A stretch of 28,639 bases of DNA from NCBI RefSeq assembly GCF_007095465.1, contig NZ_SDGL01000015.1, positions 1 through 28,639 on the forward strand, read 5' to 3'. The translations under genes and the position numbers were made by a program. Source of the DNA: Lactobacillus mulieris (GTDB lineage Bacteria; Bacillota; Bacilli; Lactobacillales; Lactobacillaceae). The notes under the pieces are model-generated. The model ran no database searches, had not been told where the DNA came from, and saw only the letters and a list, made by a program, of their open reading frames with translations. This document shows positions 14,619-26,226 of the stretch, one piece after another (position 1 is the first letter of the stretch; each line of letters begins with the position of its first letter).

Positions 14619-15707
14619 ATGGATAAGGTAATGGCTCAACTAGAAGGATTAGTAGCACGTTATGAAGAAATTCAAGAATTGATGGCTGATCCAGAAGTTA
14701 TTAATGACACTAAACGTTATATGGAAATTTCAAAAGAAGAAGCAGATATGCGTGAAGTTGTCCAAAAATATCGCAAATATCAAGAAGATCAAAAGACTAT
14801 TTCTGATAATAAAGAAATCATTGAAAATGAATCTGATGAAGATTTAGTCGAAATGGCTAAAGAAGAAAATAGTGACTTAGAAAAAGAAGTTGCTGAACTT
14901 GAAGAAGAAATTAAAATTTTGATGCTTCCAAAAGACCCTAATGATGATAAAGATATTATCATGGAAATCCGCGGAGCAGCTGGTGGGGATGAAGCTTCAT
15001 TATTTGCTGGTGACTTACTTAGAATGTATGAAAAATATGCGGAAACACAAGGTTGGAAGATTTCTGTGATTGATGAAGAAACTACTGAAGTAGGTGGTTA
15101 TAAGCACGTTGCTATTATGATTACTGGTGATAAGGTTTATTCAAAATTAAAATATGAAAATGGTGCTCACCGTGTTCAAAGAATCCCAGTAACTGAATCA
15201 CAAGGTCGTGTTCATACTTCAACTGCAACAGTTGCCGTTATGCCTGAATATGAACAAGTAGATATTGACTTAGATCCAAAAGATATTAGAGTTGATGTCT
15301 ATCGTTCAAGTGGTGCAGGTGGTCAGCACATTAACAAAACTTCTAGTGCCGTTCGTATGACCCACCTTCCAACAGGTATTGTTGTAGCAATGCAAGACCA
15401 GAGATCACAACAACAAAACCGGGCAAAGGCTATGGAAATTTTGAAGTCACGTGTTTATGACTACTATGAAAGTCAAAACCAAGCTAGCTATGATGAAAAA
15501 CGTAAGAACGCGGTTGGTACTGGGGATCGTTCAGAAAGAATTAGAACATATAATTACCCTCAAAATCGAGTAACAGATCATAGAATTGGTTTGACTTTAA
15601 ATAAATTAGATCGAATTATGAATGGTGAACTTGATGAAATTATCTCTGCATTAATCGTTCACTACCAAACTAAGCAATTAGAGGAGTTGGCAGAAGATAA
15701 TGCCTAA
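14619..15707 (+). CDS. prfA: Peptide chain release factor 1
   Basis: RF1 recognises UAA and UAG stop codons in the ribosomal A site and triggers peptide release. It has 362 residues, the normal length. Domain 1 is a charged coiled-coil (residues about 1-105). The stop-codon reading motif of RF1 is P-x-T, here PVT at 190-192 in [17 protein letters not shown]2 would have SPF. The catalytic GGQ is at 234-236 ([11 protein letters not shown]), whose Gln is the target of the next gene product. Start ATG with SD GAAGGGAAG. The stop overlaps the prmC start by 8 nt, so the two are translationally coupled. Confidence 0.98.
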   Translation: MDKVMAQLEGLVARYEEIQELMADPEVINDTKRYMEISKEEADMREVVQKYRKYQEDQKTISDNKEIIENESDEDLVEMAKEENSDLEKEVAELEEEIKILMLPKDPNDDKDIIMEIRGAAGGDEASLFAGDLLRMYEKYAETQGWKISVIDEETTEVGGYKHVAIMITGDKVYSKLKYENGAHRVQRIPVTESQGRVHTSTATVAVMPEYEQVDIDLDPKDIRVDVYRSSGAGGQHINKTSSAVRMTHLPTGIVVAMQDQRSQQQNRAKAMEILKSRVYDYYESQNQASYDEKRKNAVGTGDRSERIRTYNYPQNRVTDHRIGLTLNKLDRIMNGELDEIISALIVHYQTKQLEELAEDNA

Positions 15708-16542
15708 GACATTAAAACAATTAGTTCAGTTAGGTCAAATGCGAGCACCAGAAGCTAGTATAGAAGATATTTCTTACCTGATTTCAGAGCGAGCAGGACT
15801 GACGCCTAGTGAATTTCAATTAAAGCAAGATTCTGAGGCAAGTAGCAAATTAGAAAAGCAACTTCAAAAAGACTTCAAAAAATTAGCTAGAAATGTCTCC
15901 CCACAATATATTCTGGGATATGCTTGGTTTTTAGGTTATAAGATTATGGTGCAAAGAGGCGTTTTAATTCCCCGATTTGAAACTGAAGAATTGGTTGAAT
16001 GGGCTTTGGACCATTTACATGATGGAATGAGAATTTTAGATCTTGGTACAGGCTCAGGGGCAATTATGGTAGCACTAGCTAAAGAAGCAAGTAAAAAAGG
16101 AATAAAGGATTTAACTTTATATGCAAGTGATATTTCCGACTCTGCATTAAGAACTTGTGAAGAAAATTTCTTAACTTTTGATCTTGATGTTACTGTTCGC
16201 AAAGCTAATGTATTAATTGGTCTAGAGAAGTTTGATTTAATTATTTCAAATCCGCCATATATTCGACCAGAAGAAAAAAATCTGATGGACAGCAACGTCT
16301 TGCAAAATGAACCTGAAGAAGCTCTTTTTGGTGGAAAAGATGGCCTAGAATTTTATCGTAGATTTGCTAAACAAGTTCGTGAACATTTAACTGATGAAGG
16401 TCAATTCTTCTTGGAATTTGGATTTAGTGAAAAAGATGATTTAGCAAAATTATTTACAGAAGAATTGCCTGATTTTAAGGTTGAATTTAAAGATGATTTG
16501 GCCGGTAAACCAAGAATGGTATATGGAAAGTGGCAAAAATAA
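15700..16542 (+). CDS. prmC: Release factor glutamine methyltransferase PrmC
   Basis: SAM-dependent enzyme that methylates the Gln of the GGQ motif in RF1 and RF2, raising termination efficiency. It has 280 residues. The N-terminal helical domain is followed by the linker [15 protein letters not shown] (66-80) and a [12 protein letters not shown] segment, with Phe where most homologues have Pro. The SAM loop is DLGTGSG (114-120) and the catalytic NPPY is at 184-187. ATG 15700 lies within the last codons of prfA, with SD GAGGAGTTGG inside prfA. The stop TAA overlaps the ATG of the next gene (TAATG), so prfA, prmC and sua5 form a coupled operon. Confidence 0.96.
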   Translation: MPKTLKQLVQLGQMRAPEASIEDISYLISERAGLTPSEFQLKQDSEASSKLEKQLQKDFKKLARNVSPQYILGYAWFLGYKIMVQRGVLIPRFETEELVEWALDHLHDGMRILDLGTGSGAIMVALAKEASKKGIKDLTLYASDISDSALRTCEENFLTFDLDVTVRKANVLIGLEKFDLIISNPPYIRPEEKNLMDSNVLQNEPEEALFGGKDGLEFYRRFAKQVREHLTDEGQFFLEFGFSEKDDLAKLFTEELPDFKVEFKDDLAGKPRMVYGKWQK

Positions 16543-17543
16543 TGGAAACACAAATTTTAAAGAAAGATCAAATAGATCAAGCTGTTGAATTTCTAAAAAA
16601 TGGTGAATTGGTTGCTTTTCCTACGGAAACAGTTTATGGTTTAGGTGCAATTGCTACCAAAGAAGAAAGCGTTAAAAATGTTTATAAAGCTAAAGGACGC
16701 CCTAGTGATAATCCACTAATTGTTACAGTTAGTGATGAAGATATGATGAAGCAATATGCTAAGTTTATTCCGGAACGGGCTGAAAAGTTAATTAAGCATT
16801 TTTGGCCAGGCCCATTAACTTTACTTTTATTAGTTAAAGAAGGTAGTTTGCCGACTGTAGTGACAGGTGGCTTAAAAACTGCTGCTTTTAGATGTCCTGA
16901 CGATGAATTAACTCATGAATTAATTTCTAAGTTAGGTTATCCAATTGTTGGTCCATCAGCTAATACTTCTACTAAACCTTCACCAACAACTGCTGAACAT
17001 GTTTATCATGATTTAAAAGGAAAAATTAGTGCGATTATTGATGGCGGTGCAACTGAAGTAGGTCTTGAATCAACAATTATTGATTTGTCAGTTGAAACTC
17101 CAATTGTTTTACGGCCAGGTCAAATTACTCCTGAGGAATTAAGTAAAGTTTTAGGAGAAAAAGTTCTGATCAATACTGGTAAGGTTTCTGATAAGACAAT
17201 TCCTAAAGCACCTGGGATGAAATATCGCCATTATGCTCCAAGTGCTCCAGTATGGGTTGTAGATGATGTTAAGGACTTTTCTAAAATTAGTTACACGAGT
17301 GACACTGCAGTAGCAGCTCTTGATAGCGTGCTAGATACATTAGATTTACCAGCTGAAAATAAATTTAGCTTAGGTAAAGACTTAAAAGATGCTGATCACA
17401 ACTTATTTAGTGCATTGCGATTTTTTGATGATGAAGCAAGTATCAAGACGATTTATGTTCAAGGCTTTGATGAAGGCGAGCAAAGTTTGGCCTATATGAA
17501 TCGTTTAAATAAGGCAGCAGCAGGTCATCACTATAAAAATTAA
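16542..17543 (+). CDS. L-threonylcarbamoyladenylate synthase (Sua5/TsaC)
   Basis: Makes threonylcarbamoyl-AMP from Thr, bicarbonate and ATP, the first step of the universal tRNA t6A37 modification. It has 333 residues, the two-domain Sua5 form (YwlC type) rather than short TsaC. The YrdC domain carries FPTETVYGLGA (about 26-36), KGRPSDNPLIV and the SANTS loop. The linker has the Sua5 hallmark YRHYAP, followed by the smaller Sua5 domain. ATG 16542 is preferred because it overlaps the prmC stop and gives the normal N-terminus; the in-frame GTG 16530 lies inside prmC. It is followed by a strong terminator that closes the operon. Confidence 0.94.
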   Translation: METQILKKDQIDQAVEFLKNGELVAFPTETVYGLGAIATKEESVKNVYKAKGRPSDNPLIVTVSDEDMMKQYAKFIPERAEKLIKHFWPGPLTLLLLVKEGSLPTVVTGGLKTAAFRCPDDELTHELISKLGYPIVGPSANTSTKPSPTTAEHVYHDLKGKISAIIDGGATEVGLESTIIDLSVETPIVLRPGQITPEELSKVLGEKVLINTGKVSDKTIPKAPGMKYRHYAPSAPVWVVDDVKDFSKISYTSDTAVAALDSVLDTLDLPAENKFSLGKDLKDADHNLFSALRFFDDEASIKTIYVQGFDEGEQSLAYMNRLNKAAAGHHYKN

Positions 17544-17552
17544 AAATAATTC

Positions 17553-17585
17553 AAAGCTAAAGGTTTAAACCTTTAGCTTTTTTTT
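17553..17585 (+). terminator. Terminator of the tdk-prfA-prmC-sua5 operon
   Basis: A 28-bp perfect palindrome (AAAGCTAAAGG at 17553 against CCTTTAGCTTT at 17570) with a TTTAAA centre, continuing into a T run to 17585. Confidence 0.9.
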
Positions 17586-17628
17586 ATAAAATAATACTGA
17601 TATTGGTATTTTATTTTAGGAGGCTAAT

Positions 17629-18258
17629 ATGGGAAAATTTACAGTTTTGAATCACCCATTGATTCAACACAAGTTAACCATCATTCGTAAAAAAGACACT
17701 GGTACTAACGAATTTAGACAAATCGTTGGTGAAATTGGTGGCTTAATGGTTTACGAAATGACCCGTGATTTACCACTGAAAAATGTGGAAATTGAAACTC
17801 CTATTGGCAAGACAACCCAAAAAGAACTTGCTGGTAAGAAGTTAGTTATTGTACCAATTTTAAGAGCTGGCTTAGGTATGGTTGATGGGGTTTTACAAAT
17901 GATTCCATCAGCTAAAGTTGGCCACATTGGTATGTATCGTGATGAAGAAACATTGAAGCCACATGAATATTTCTTCAAAATGCCACAAGATATTGAAGAG
18001 CGTGATGTAATAATTGTGGATCCAATGCTTGCAACTGGCGGTTCTGCGAATATGGCGATTGATGCTCTTAAAAAACGTGGCGCTAAAAATATTCGCTTGG
18101 CGGTTTTAGTTGCAGCACCTGAAGGTGTAAAAAATATTCAAGAAGCTCATCCAGATGTAGATATTTATGCTGCAGCTGAAGATGAAAAATTAATGGATAA
18201 TGGTTATATTTTCCCAGGGTTAGGGGATGCCGGAGATCGTTTATTTGGTACCAAATAA
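17629..18258 (+). CDS. upp: Uracil phosphoribosyltransferase
   Basis: Cytoplasmic salvage enzyme: uracil plus PRPP gives UMP. It has 209 residues, the usual length. The PRPP loop is [15 protein letters not shown] (about 130-144), and the uracil-binding C-terminal segment is [17 protein letters not shown]. The start is ATG with a strong SD TAGGAGG at 17617-17623, 5 nt upstream. It follows the terminator of the previous operon; no clear promoter is seen in the 43 nt between, only a weak hairpin around 17590-17615. No clear terminator follows in the 131 nt before atpB. upp next to the atp operon is a conserved Firmicute arrangement. Confidence 0.98.
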   Translation: MGKFTVLNHPLIQHKLTIIRKKDTGTNEFRQIVGEIGGLMVYEMTRDLPLKNVEIETPIGKTTQKELAGKKLVIVPILRAGLGMVDGVLQMIPSAKVGHIGMYRDEETLKPHEYFFKMPQDIEERDVIIVDPMLATGGSANMAIDALKKRGAKNIRLAVLVAAPEGVKNIQEAHPDVDIYAAAEDEKLMDNGYIFPGLGDAGDRLFGTK

Positions 18259-18293
18259 ACAAATAGATTAAATATGTATAACATTTTTTTAAG

Positions 18294-18364
18294 TTAATAC
18301 GCTTTCATCTTTTTACAAAGAGAGTGAATTGGTGGTATCATGAATACCGTGTTTGAGGTATTCA
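18294..18364 (+). promoter_or_regulatory. Promoter and leader hairpin of the atp operon
   Basis: TTTACA (18312-18317) and TATCAT (18336-18341) are separated by 18 bp. Just downstream TGAATACC (18341-18348) and GGTATTCA (18357-18364) form a perfect 8-bp inverted repeat with an 8-nt loop, which would be the start of the transcript. Upstream, TTAATACGCTTTCA (18294-18307) matches the cre consensus at 12 of 14, too weak to call alone. The SD AAAGGAGGT follows at 18372. Confidence 0.5.
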
Positions 18365-18389
18365 GCACAGGAAAGGAGGTCACGAAGTT

Positions 18390-19106
18390 ATGGAGAAACC
18401 CGAAATACTCAGGCTATTTGGTCTTACCTTTAATGTTAGTAACATACTAGGTGGGACTTTGGTAGCTTTAATTGTATTTGGAATGTGCTTTTGGTTAGCA
18501 AGAAAAGTTGAATTGCGACCAGGTAAAAAGCAAAACGTTCTTGAATACATTATTGATTTCACTGATGGAATTGTGAAAAGCAATGTTGAAGATGAAGATG
18601 CTCAAAAACATTTATCACTTTATGCATTTGTCTTATTCCTATTCATTTGGTGGTTAAACCAATTAGGTTTATTCCTAGAAGTCAAAGATATGAATGGATT
18701 GATGTTGTTTAAATCACCAACAGCTGATCCAACTATTACCATGACAATGGCAATGATGACATTACTGTTATCTTATAACTTTGGTGTTCAGAAGTTTGGA
18801 ACATTTGGCTATTTGAAGAATTATGCTCGACCATTGCCATTCTTCTTGCCAATTAACGTAATGGAAGAATTCACTAACTTCTTAACATTGTCGTTACGTC
18901 TTTACGGTAATATTTATGCTGGTGAAGTTTTGCTTACATTGATTGGTAATGATTTCGCCCATAGTTTTGGAATTGGAACCATTATTTTATCAGCACCTTT
19001 GACCATTATTTGGCAAGGTTTCTCAGTCTTCATTGGCTCTATCCAAGCATATGTATTTGTAACTCTTTCTATGGTTTATATTGGTAAAAAGGTTACACAA
19101 GAATAG
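18390..19106 (+). CDS. atpB: F1Fo ATP synthase subunit a
   Basis: Membrane subunit of the Fo sector that forms the two proton half-channels against the c ring. It has 238 residues with five to six hydrophobic spans, usual for Gram-positive AtpB. The essential Arg is R170 in LTLSLRLYGNIYAGEVLL, equal to E. coli R210. ATG start with a near-perfect SD AAAGGAGGT. First gene of atpBEFHAGDC; atpI is absent. In fermentative lactobacilli the enzyme works mainly as an ATP-driven proton pump for pH homeostasis, and the homologous operon of L. acidophilus is known to be acid-induced. Confidence 0.97.
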   Translation: MEKPEILRLFGLTFNVSNILGGTLVALIVFGMCFWLARKVELRPGKKQNVLEYIIDFTDGIVKSNVEDEDAQKHLSLYAFVLFLFIWWLNQLGLFLEVKDMNGLMLFKSPTADPTITMTMAMMTLLLSYNFGVQKFGTFGYLKNYARPLPFFLPINVMEEFTNFLTLSLRLYGNIYAGEVLLTLIGNDFAHSFGIGTIILSAPLTIIWQGFSVFIGSIQAYVFVTLSMVYIGKKVTQE

Positions 19107-19343
<237 letters not shown>

Positions 19344-19381
19344 TCTGTTAAAAGGAATTTATTTAGAGAGAAGGGCAGTAT

Positions 19382-19891
19382 ATGACTAACATTTTGTTTG
19401 CCGCTGAAAAGTCTGATCTTTATTTGGGAGACACCATATATTACCTGATTTTATTTGCAATATTATTATTGGCTGTTAAGCATTTTGCTTGGGGTCCAGT
19501 CACTGATATGATGGAAAAACGTCGTCAACAAGTGATTGAAGATATAGATAAAGCTGCAGATGAACGGAAAAAAGCCGAAATTTTGGCTGGTGAACGTGAA
19601 GAACAATTAAAGAGTTCTAGACAAGAAGCTACGCAAATTCTCTCTACTGCAAAAACTAATGCTGAAGCAGCTGGAAAGGATATTTTGAACCAAGCTAACG
19701 AAGAAGCTAAAAATATCCGTGAAAAGGCGAAAGCTGATGCGATTCAAGCTAAGAATGATGCTTTGAACGAAGCACAAGCACAAGTTGCTGATATTTCAGT
19801 TCAAATCGCAGAAAAGGTTATTGCTAAGAACTTATCTGCTGCAGATCAAAATGATTTAGTCGACCAATTTATTAAGGGGTTGAATAAATAA
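19382..19891 (+). CDS. atpF: F1Fo ATP synthase subunit b
   Basis: Peripheral stalk subunit linking Fo to F1. It has 169 residues: a short N-terminus, one membrane span (about residues 17-35, TIYYLILFAILLLAVKHFAW), then a long charged Ala/Glu/Lys-rich helix that dimerises as a coiled coil. The PVTDMMEKRRQQVIEDIDKA segment after the span is typical of bacterial b. ATG start with SD GAGAAGGG. The stop overlaps the atpH start by one base (TAATG), so the two are coupled. Confidence 0.96.
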   Translation: MTNILFAAEKSDLYLGDTIYYLILFAILLLAVKHFAWGPVTDMMEKRRQQVIEDIDKAADERKKAEILAGEREEQLKSSRQEATQILSTAKTNAEAAGKDILNQANEEAKNIREKAKADAIQAKNDALNEAQAQVADISVQIAEKVIAKNLSAADQNDLVDQFIKGLNK

Positions 19892-20439
19892 TGGCATTAA
19901 GTAGAGAAGAAATCAGTGCACGCTATGGTGCTGCCCTATTCGGCTATTGTCAAGATAATAATTCTTTAGACAATGTTTACAGTGAATTGCAAGTTTTAAA
20001 GACTGCAATTTTAGATAATCCTCGTTTGAGTGAGTTTTTATCTTCACCTGTTTACAGTATGGAAGAAAAAAAGCAACTATTAAAAAATATTAGTGCTGAT
20101 TTTTCACAAGAACTACAGCAGTTTTTAGAATTATTACTTGACTATGGTCGATTTGCAGTACTACCTGATATTGTTAATCAATTTAATATGCGCTATAACA
20201 AGCTTAATAATATAGCTTTTGGAAAAGTTATTAGTGCTGTTAAGTTAGATGACGAGCAATTACATAAACTTGGTCAAGCTTATGCTGAAAAATATGATCT
20301 TAAAGAATTAAAATTAACTAACCAAGTTGATCCTTCAATTATTGGAGGGGTTATTTTGGAAGTTGAAGATTATATAATTGATGGCAGTGTAAAAAACAAG
20401 TTAAAGAAAATTCGTGCACAATTAGTTGAAAATATTTAA
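19891..20439 (+). CDS. atpH: F1Fo ATP synthase subunit delta
   Basis: Stalk subunit that joins the b dimer to the top of the alpha3beta3 head. It has 182 residues, normal length. The N-terminal helical domain has the [11 protein letters not shown] motif and [14 protein letters not shown]; the C-terminal family signature is [32 protein letters not shown] overlaps the atpF stop. It is followed by atpA after 14 nt. Confidence 0.96.
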   Translation: MALSREEISARYGAALFGYCQDNNSLDNVYSELQVLKTAILDNPRLSEFLSSPVYSMEEKKQLLKNISADFSQELQQFLELLLDYGRFAVLPDIVNQFNMRYNKLNNIAFGKVISAVKLDDEQLHKLGQAYAEKYDLKELKLTNQVDPSIIGGVILEVEDYIIDGSVKNKLKKIRAQLVENI

Positions 20440-20453
20440 AAGAGGTGAAACCA

Positions 20454-21968
20454 TTGAGCATCAAAGCGGAAGAAATTAGCTCATTGATCAAGAAACAACT
20501 TGAACACTTCGATGACAAACTCGATATCGACGAAGTAGGTGTCATTACCTATGTCGGTGACGGTATTGCCAGAGCACATGGTTTAAATAATGTTTTGGCT
20601 AATGAGTTACTTGAATTCGAAAACGGCTCTTACGGTATTGCCCAAAACCTAGAAACTAATGATGTTGGGATTATCATTTTAGGTAAATACGACAACATTA
20701 GAGAAGGTGACCGAGTTAAAAGAACTGGCCGAATTATGGAAGTCCCAGTTGGGGAAGCCTTAATTGGTCGAGTTGTTAATCCTTTAGGTCAACCTGTTGA
20801 TGGTTTAGGTGAAATTAAGACCGATAAGACACGTCCAATTGAATCTAAAGCTCCTGGCGTTATGGATCGTCAATCAGTTAACCAACCACTTCAAACTGGT
20901 ATTAAGGCTATCGATGCCTTGGTTCCAATTGGTAGAGGTCAGCGTGAGTTAATCATTGGTGACCGTAAAACTGGTAAAACTAGCTTGGCAATTGATACTA
21001 TTTTGAATCAAAAGGGACAAGATGTTATTTGTATCTATGTTGCGATTGGTCAAAAAGAATCAACAATTAGAAGTCAAGTAGAAACATTAAAGCGTTTTGG
21101 CGCTATGGATTATACAATTGTAGTTGAAGCAGGACCAAGTGCTCCTGCACCATTACTTTACATTGCTCCTTATGCTGGTACAGCAATGGGAGAAGAGTTT
21201 ATGTACAATGGTAAGGATGTTTTGATTGTCTTTGATGACCTTTCAAAACAAGCCGTTGCTTACCGTGAACTTTCATTGTTAATCCGTAGACCGCCTGGTC
21301 GTGAAGCATACCCTGGTGATGTTTTCTATATTCACTCAAGATTGCTTGAACGTAGTGCCAAGCTTAGTGATAAGCTTGGTGGAGGTTCTCTAACAGCATT
21401 ACCATTTATTCAAACTGAGGCGGGAGATATTTCTGCATATATTCCAACTAACGTAATTTCTATTACAGATGGGCAGATTTTCCTTCAAAGTGATTTATTC
21501 TTTGCAGGTACTCGTCCAGCTATTGATGCCGGTGCATCAGTTTCTCGTGTTGGTGGTAGTGCGCAAATTAAAGCTATGAAGAAGGTTGCAGGTACTTTGC
21601 GTGTTGACCTTGCTTCATTTAGAGAACTTGAAAGCTTTGCTCAATTCGGTAGCGATTTAGACCAAGCTACTCAAGCTAAACTTAATCGTGGACGTAGAAT
21701 TGTTGAAGTCTTAAAGCAACCATTACATGAACCACTTCCTGTTGAAAAGCAAGTTTTGATTCTTTATGCTTTAACTCACGGCTTCCTTGACTCTATTCCA
21801 GTTGAAGATGTTGCAAGATATGAACATGAACTTGATTCTAACTTTGAATCAAGCCATGCTGACTTGCTTAAAACAATTCGTGAAACTGGAGATTTGCCAG
21901 ATGAAGACGAAATGAATGAAGCTATTAAGAGCTTTAATGAAGGCTTCACACCAACAAGTAAGAACTAG
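20454..21968 (+). CDS. atpA: F1Fo ATP synthase subunit alpha
   Basis: Non-catalytic nucleotide-binding subunit of the F1 head; 504 residues. The start is TTG at 20454: AGAGGTGA (20441-20448) is the ribosome binding site 5 nt upstream and gives the standard N-terminus [12 protein letters not shown]. The GTG at 20445 lies inside that SD. The Walker A loop GDRKTGKT is at 169-176. The alpha/beta signature and the arginine finger region ([17 protein letters not shown]) are intact. Sits between atpH and atpG (10 nt gap) in the operon. Confidence 0.97.
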   Translation: MSIKAEEISSLIKKQLEHFDDKLDIDEVGVITYVGDGIARAHGLNNVLANELLEFENGSYGIAQNLETNDVGIIILGKYDNIREGDRVKRTGRIMEVPVGEALIGRVVNPLGQPVDGLGEIKTDKTRPIESKAPGVMDRQSVNQPLQTGIKAIDALVPIGRGQRELIIGDRKTGKTSLAIDTILNQKGQDVICIYVAIGQKESTIRSQVETLKRFGAMDYTIVVEAGPSAPAPLLYIAPYAGTAMGEEFMYNGKDVLIVFDDLSKQAVAYRELSLLIRRPPGREAYPGDVFYIHSRLLERSAKLSDKLGGGSLTALPFIQTEAGDISAYIPTNVISITDGQIFLQSDLFFAGTRPAIDAGASVSRVGGSAQIKAMKKVAGTLRVDLASFRELESFAQFGSDLDQATQAKLNRGRRIVEVLKQPLHEPLPVEKQVLILYALTHGFLDSIPVEDVARYEHELDSNFESSHADLLKTIRETGDLPDEDEMNEAIKSFNEGFTPTSKN

Positions 21969-21978
21969 GAGGTAATTT

Positions 21979-22941
21979 ATGCCTGCTTCTTTACTTGAAT
22001 TAAAGAAAAAAATTGCGTCAGTTAAGCAAACTGGAAAAATTACACAAGCAATGCGGATGGTTTCTGCAGCAAAGCTTAATCAGACAGAAAAGAAAGATAA
22101 GGGCTATACTCTTTATAATGACACTTTGAAAAAGACAGTTTCTCATTTAATGAGTGCTCAAATTGTCGACCACTTAAAGAGTGAAAATGTTCCTGTTAAT
22201 TCTAAAAATCTTGCTAAACTCGATTACACAAATGTATTTGGTTTAGGGATTGTTTCTGATTTAATTCAAGCAAGACCAGAAATCAAATCTACAGGATATC
22301 TAGTAATTACTGGGGATCGTGGATTAGTTGGTTCTTATAATTCAACAGTAATTAAGAACATGATGGGCTTGTTTGAAGATTCCAAAGCAGAAAATAAAGA
22401 TGTTAAAGTTTTAGCAGTTGGTCGAGTTGGAGCCCAATTTTTCAAGAAAAATAACATGAATGTTGTTTATGAAAATTCTGGGATAAGTGATGTACCATCA
22501 TTTAATGAAGTTTTACCAATTGTTTCAACCGCAATTAAGATGTACTTAAATGGTGTCTATGATGAACTTTATGTTTGTTATACTCACCACGTTAATTCTT
22601 TATCATCTGCTTTCCGTGTTGAAAAAATGCTACCAATTTCTGACTTGGATATTGGTAGTGAGGAAGCTGAAGCACATGCAAAGCTTGAATATGATATCGA
22701 TCCAGATATTGATACTGCTTTGAAAGCATTGTTACCACAATTTGCGCGTTCAACAATTTATGGTGCCATTTTGGATGCGAAGACTGCTGAACATGCAAGT
22801 TCGATGACAGCAATGCAAAGTGCTTCTGATAATGCAAGTGATTTAGTTTCTAGATTAACTACGCAAATGAACCGTGCAAGACAAGCGCAAATCACCACTG
22901 AATTAAGTGAAATTATTGGTGGTGCAAACGCCTTAGAATAA
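21979..22941 (+). CDS. atpG: F1Fo ATP synthase subunit gamma
   Basis: Central rotor shaft of F1, turning inside the alpha3beta3 head. It has 320 residues, somewhat longer than the about 287 of E. coli or B. subtilis, as is usual in lactobacilli; the extra residues lie in the middle around 55-85. N-terminal [25 protein letters not shown] and C-terminal [26 protein letters not shown] helices form the coiled coil, and the C-terminal family signature is complete. ATG start with SD AGGAGGT. Followed by atpD after 21 nt. Confidence 0.96.
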   Translation: MPASLLELKKKIASVKQTGKITQAMRMVSAAKLNQTEKKDKGYTLYNDTLKKTVSHLMSAQIVDHLKSENVPVNSKNLAKLDYTNVFGLGIVSDLIQARPEIKSTGYLVITGDRGLVGSYNSTVIKNMMGLFEDSKAENKDVKVLAVGRVGAQFFKKNNMNVVYENSGISDVPSFNEVLPIVSTAIKMYLNGVYDELYVCYTHHVNSLSSAFRVEKMLPISDLDIGSEEAEAHAKLEYDIDPDIDTALKALLPQFARSTIYGAILDAKTAEHASSMTAMQSASDNASDLVSRLTTQMNRARQAQITTELSEIIGGANALE

Positions 22942-22944
22942 TAA

Positions 22945-24405
<1,461 letters not shown>

Positions 24406-24416
24406 GGTGATGCTTT

Positions 24417-24860
24417 ATGGCAGAATCTGAAAAGTTAATGACAGTAAATGTTGTGACTCCTGATGGTTTAATTTATTCTCATAAATCAAGCATTGTCGTT
24501 ATGAGAGCGATTGATGGAGAAAGAGCTGTAATGTACAATCATACTCCATTTTTAACTCCTCTTGTAATTGGTGATGTAAGAGTAAAAAGAGGAAAACAAT
24601 TAAACAATCGTGTTGATCATATTGCTGTAAATGGTGGCTATATCGACTTTTCAAATAATGTTGCAACAATTATCGCTGACAGTGCTGAACGTGCTAGAAA
24701 TATTGATTTGTCACGTGCAGAAGCTGCTAAAAAGCGTGCAGAGCAGCATTTAAAGGAAGCCAAAGCAAGTCATAATGAAAGCTCATATGAAAGAGCTTCT
24801 GTTGCTTTGAAGCGTGCTGTTAACAGAATTAATGTTCATCAAAGTACACAACAAAAATAA
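24417..24860 (+). CDS. atpC: F1Fo ATP synthase subunit epsilon
   Basis: Regulatory subunit at the foot of the rotor that inhibits ATP hydrolysis. It has 147 residues: an N-terminal beta-sandwich ([20 protein letters not shown]..., with the typical G-x-x-x-ihhTPfl region, here [10 protein letters not shown]) and a C-terminal helical pair rich in Ala, Lys and Glu (about 98-140). ATG start with SD AGGGTGAT. Last gene of the operon; a terminator follows at once. Confidence 0.96.
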   Translation: MAESEKLMTVNVVTPDGLIYSHKSSIVVMRAIDGERAVMYNHTPFLTPLVIGDVRVKRGKQLNNRVDHIAVNGGYIDFSNNVATIIADSAERARNIDLSRAEAAKKRAEQHLKEAKASHNESSYERASVALKRAVNRINVHQSTQQK

Positions 24861-24863
24861 TTG

Positions 24864-24892
24864 AAAAGCAAGCGCTAAGCGTTTGCTTTTTT
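24864..24892 (+). terminator. Terminator of the atp operon
   Basis: AAAGCAAGCGC (24865-24875) pairs with GCGTTTGCTTT (24879-24889), 11 bp with one G-T pair and a 3-nt loop, followed by T. The next gene's SD is only about 8 nt further, so some read-through may feed it. Confidence 0.85.
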
Positions 24893-24910
24893 CTTTATAA
24901 GGAGAAGTTT

Positions 24911-25147
24911 ATGCAACAATTGGGTTTACATGCACTTTTAAGTTTATTTATTTATTTCGTAACAACTGCTTTAGCTTTTCAAGCAATTAAATGTTTAGAT
25001 TTAAGTAAACTATTTAAAATAAAAAAGATTTTTGAAGAACAAATTTTGGACATTTTTTTAGCACTTGGTTTAGGGTATTTAGTAGGGCAGTTTTTTATTG
25101 CATTCATGGATTATTCTTTAACTTTGACTAATCTTTTTAATAATTAA
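24911..25147 (+). CDS. DUF1146 (YwzB-like) small membrane protein
   Basis: A 78-residue protein with two hydrophobic spans (about residues 6-25 and 47-66) around a basic loop SKLFKIKKIF. It matches the DUF1146 family (B. subtilis YwzB) by size, topology and position directly after atpC. Function unknown; a role near the ATPase or envelope is only suggested by the conserved place. Start ATG with SD AAGGAGAAG at 24899-24907, immediately after the atp terminator. No separate promoter is visible, so it is likely transcribed by read-through. Confidence 0.82.
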   Translation: MQQLGLHALLSLFIYFVTTALAFQAIKCLDLSKLFKIKKIFEEQILDIFLALGLGYLVGQFFIAFMDYSLTLTNLFNN

Positions 25148-25187
25148 TAAAGCAATTGCAATCTGACAGGCAAGATAAGGCCAAGTA

Positions 25188-25196
25188 TGGTATAAT
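25188..25196 (+). promoter_or_regulatory. Extended -10 promoter of the mbl cluster
   Basis: TG-G-TATAAT is a perfect extended -10 element, 31 nt before the mbl start. No consensus -35 at 17 bp is seen, which extended -10 promoters do not need. Confidence 0.7.
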
Positions 25197-25227
25197 TTTT
25201 CGTGATATAAAATTGGAGGATATACTA

Positions 25228-26217
25228 TTGGCAAAAGACATCGGAATTGATTTAGGTACAGCTAATGTATTAATTAACGTATCAGGTAAAGGTATCGTCT
25301 TAAATGAACCTTCTGTTGTTGCAGTTAACACTGAAAATAATGAAGTAGTGGCGGTAGGTACTGAAGCTTATGAAATGGTTGGTAGAACTCCAGGAAATAT
25401 TAGAGTTATTCGCCCATTAAAAAATGGTGTAATTGCAGATTTTGATATTACTGAAGCAATGCTCAGTTATTTCATTGAAAAGCTCAATGTTAAGGGCTTT
25501 ATGGCAAAGCCTAACATTTTAATTTGTGCTCCAACTGGTGTAACATCAATTGAACAAAAGGCTATTATTCAAGCTGCTGAAAAATCAGGTGGCGGAAGAG
25601 TTTACCTGGATTTTGAACCTAAGGTAGCAGCCGTAGGAGCGGGACTTGATATCTTTAAACCACAAGGAAATATGGTTATTGACATTGGTGGTGGAACAAC
25701 AGATATTGCTGTTTTATCAATGGGTGAAATTGTAACTGCTAAGTCCTTGCGTTGGGCTGGTGATAAGATGAATCAAGCAATTGTAAGTTACATTAAAAAT
25801 AATCGGAACTTATTAATTGGTTCTAGAACAGCTGAACAAATTAAAATCGAAATCGGTAGTGCATTTGAACCAGATCCCGAAAAGAAAATTACAGTTCGAG
25901 GTAGAGATATGGTTGCAGGGCTTCCTAAGCAAACCACTATTTCAGCGATTGAAGTTCAAGAATCATTACACGATGGCTTGATGTCAATCGTTCGGGCGAC
26001 TAAGGAAGTATTGGAACAAACCCCACCAGAACTTTCCGCAGATATTATTGATCGTGGTATTATGCTTACTGGTGGTGGAGCATTGCTTGCAAACTTAGAT
26101 AAATTAATTGCATATTATTTACAAGTTCCAGTATTAACGGCTGATTCCCCACTTGAAGCGGTTGCTTTAGGTACAGGTGCATTACTTAAAAATATTGAAA
26201 AGCACCAGGGCCGTTAG
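25228..26217 (+). CDS. mbl: Rod shape-determining actin homologue Mbl (MreB family)
   Basis: Membrane-associated actin-like filament protein that guides lateral wall synthesis. It has 329 residues. Actin-fold nucleotide motifs: phosphate 1 IGIDLGTANVLI (about 5-16), phosphate 2 MVIDIGGGTTDIAV and adenosine motif MLTGGGALLANLD. TEAML..FI.KLNVKG, EQKAI, EPKVAAVGAG and GGTTDIAV follow Mbl rather than MreB of B. subtilis as I recall them. There is no mreCD here, also pointing to Mbl. The start is TTG at 25228 with SD TTGGAGGA (25213-25220), giving MAKDIGIDLG; the upstream in-frame TTG at 25156 precedes the promoter. The gene heads a cluster with yidD, a DUF2969 gene and rodA. Confidence 0.9.
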   Translation: MAKDIGIDLGTANVLINVSGKGIVLNEPSVVAVNTENNEVVAVGTEAYEMVGRTPGNIRVIRPLKNGVIADFDITEAMLSYFIEKLNVKGFMAKPNILICAPTGVTSIEQKAIIQAAEKSGGGRVYLDFEPKVAAVGAGLDIFKPQGNMVIDIGGGTTDIAVLSMGEIVTAKSLRWAGDKMNQAIVSYIKNNRNLLIGSRTAEQIKIEIGSAFEPDPEKKITVRGRDMVAGLPKQTTISAIEVQESLHDGLMSIVRATKEVLEQTPPELSADIIDRGIMLTGGGALLANLDKLIAYYLQVPVLTADSPLEAVALGTGALLKNIEKHQGR

Positions 26218-26226
26218 GAGAAAATA

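Noticed and set aside
18294..18307. cre site before atpB
   Set aside because: Only 12 of 14 matches with two changes in the left half; too weak to call as a separate site.
25156..25227. Longer mbl reading frame from TTG 25156
   Set aside because: The extension includes the TATAAT promoter and the SD and does not match the conserved MreB/Mbl N-terminus.
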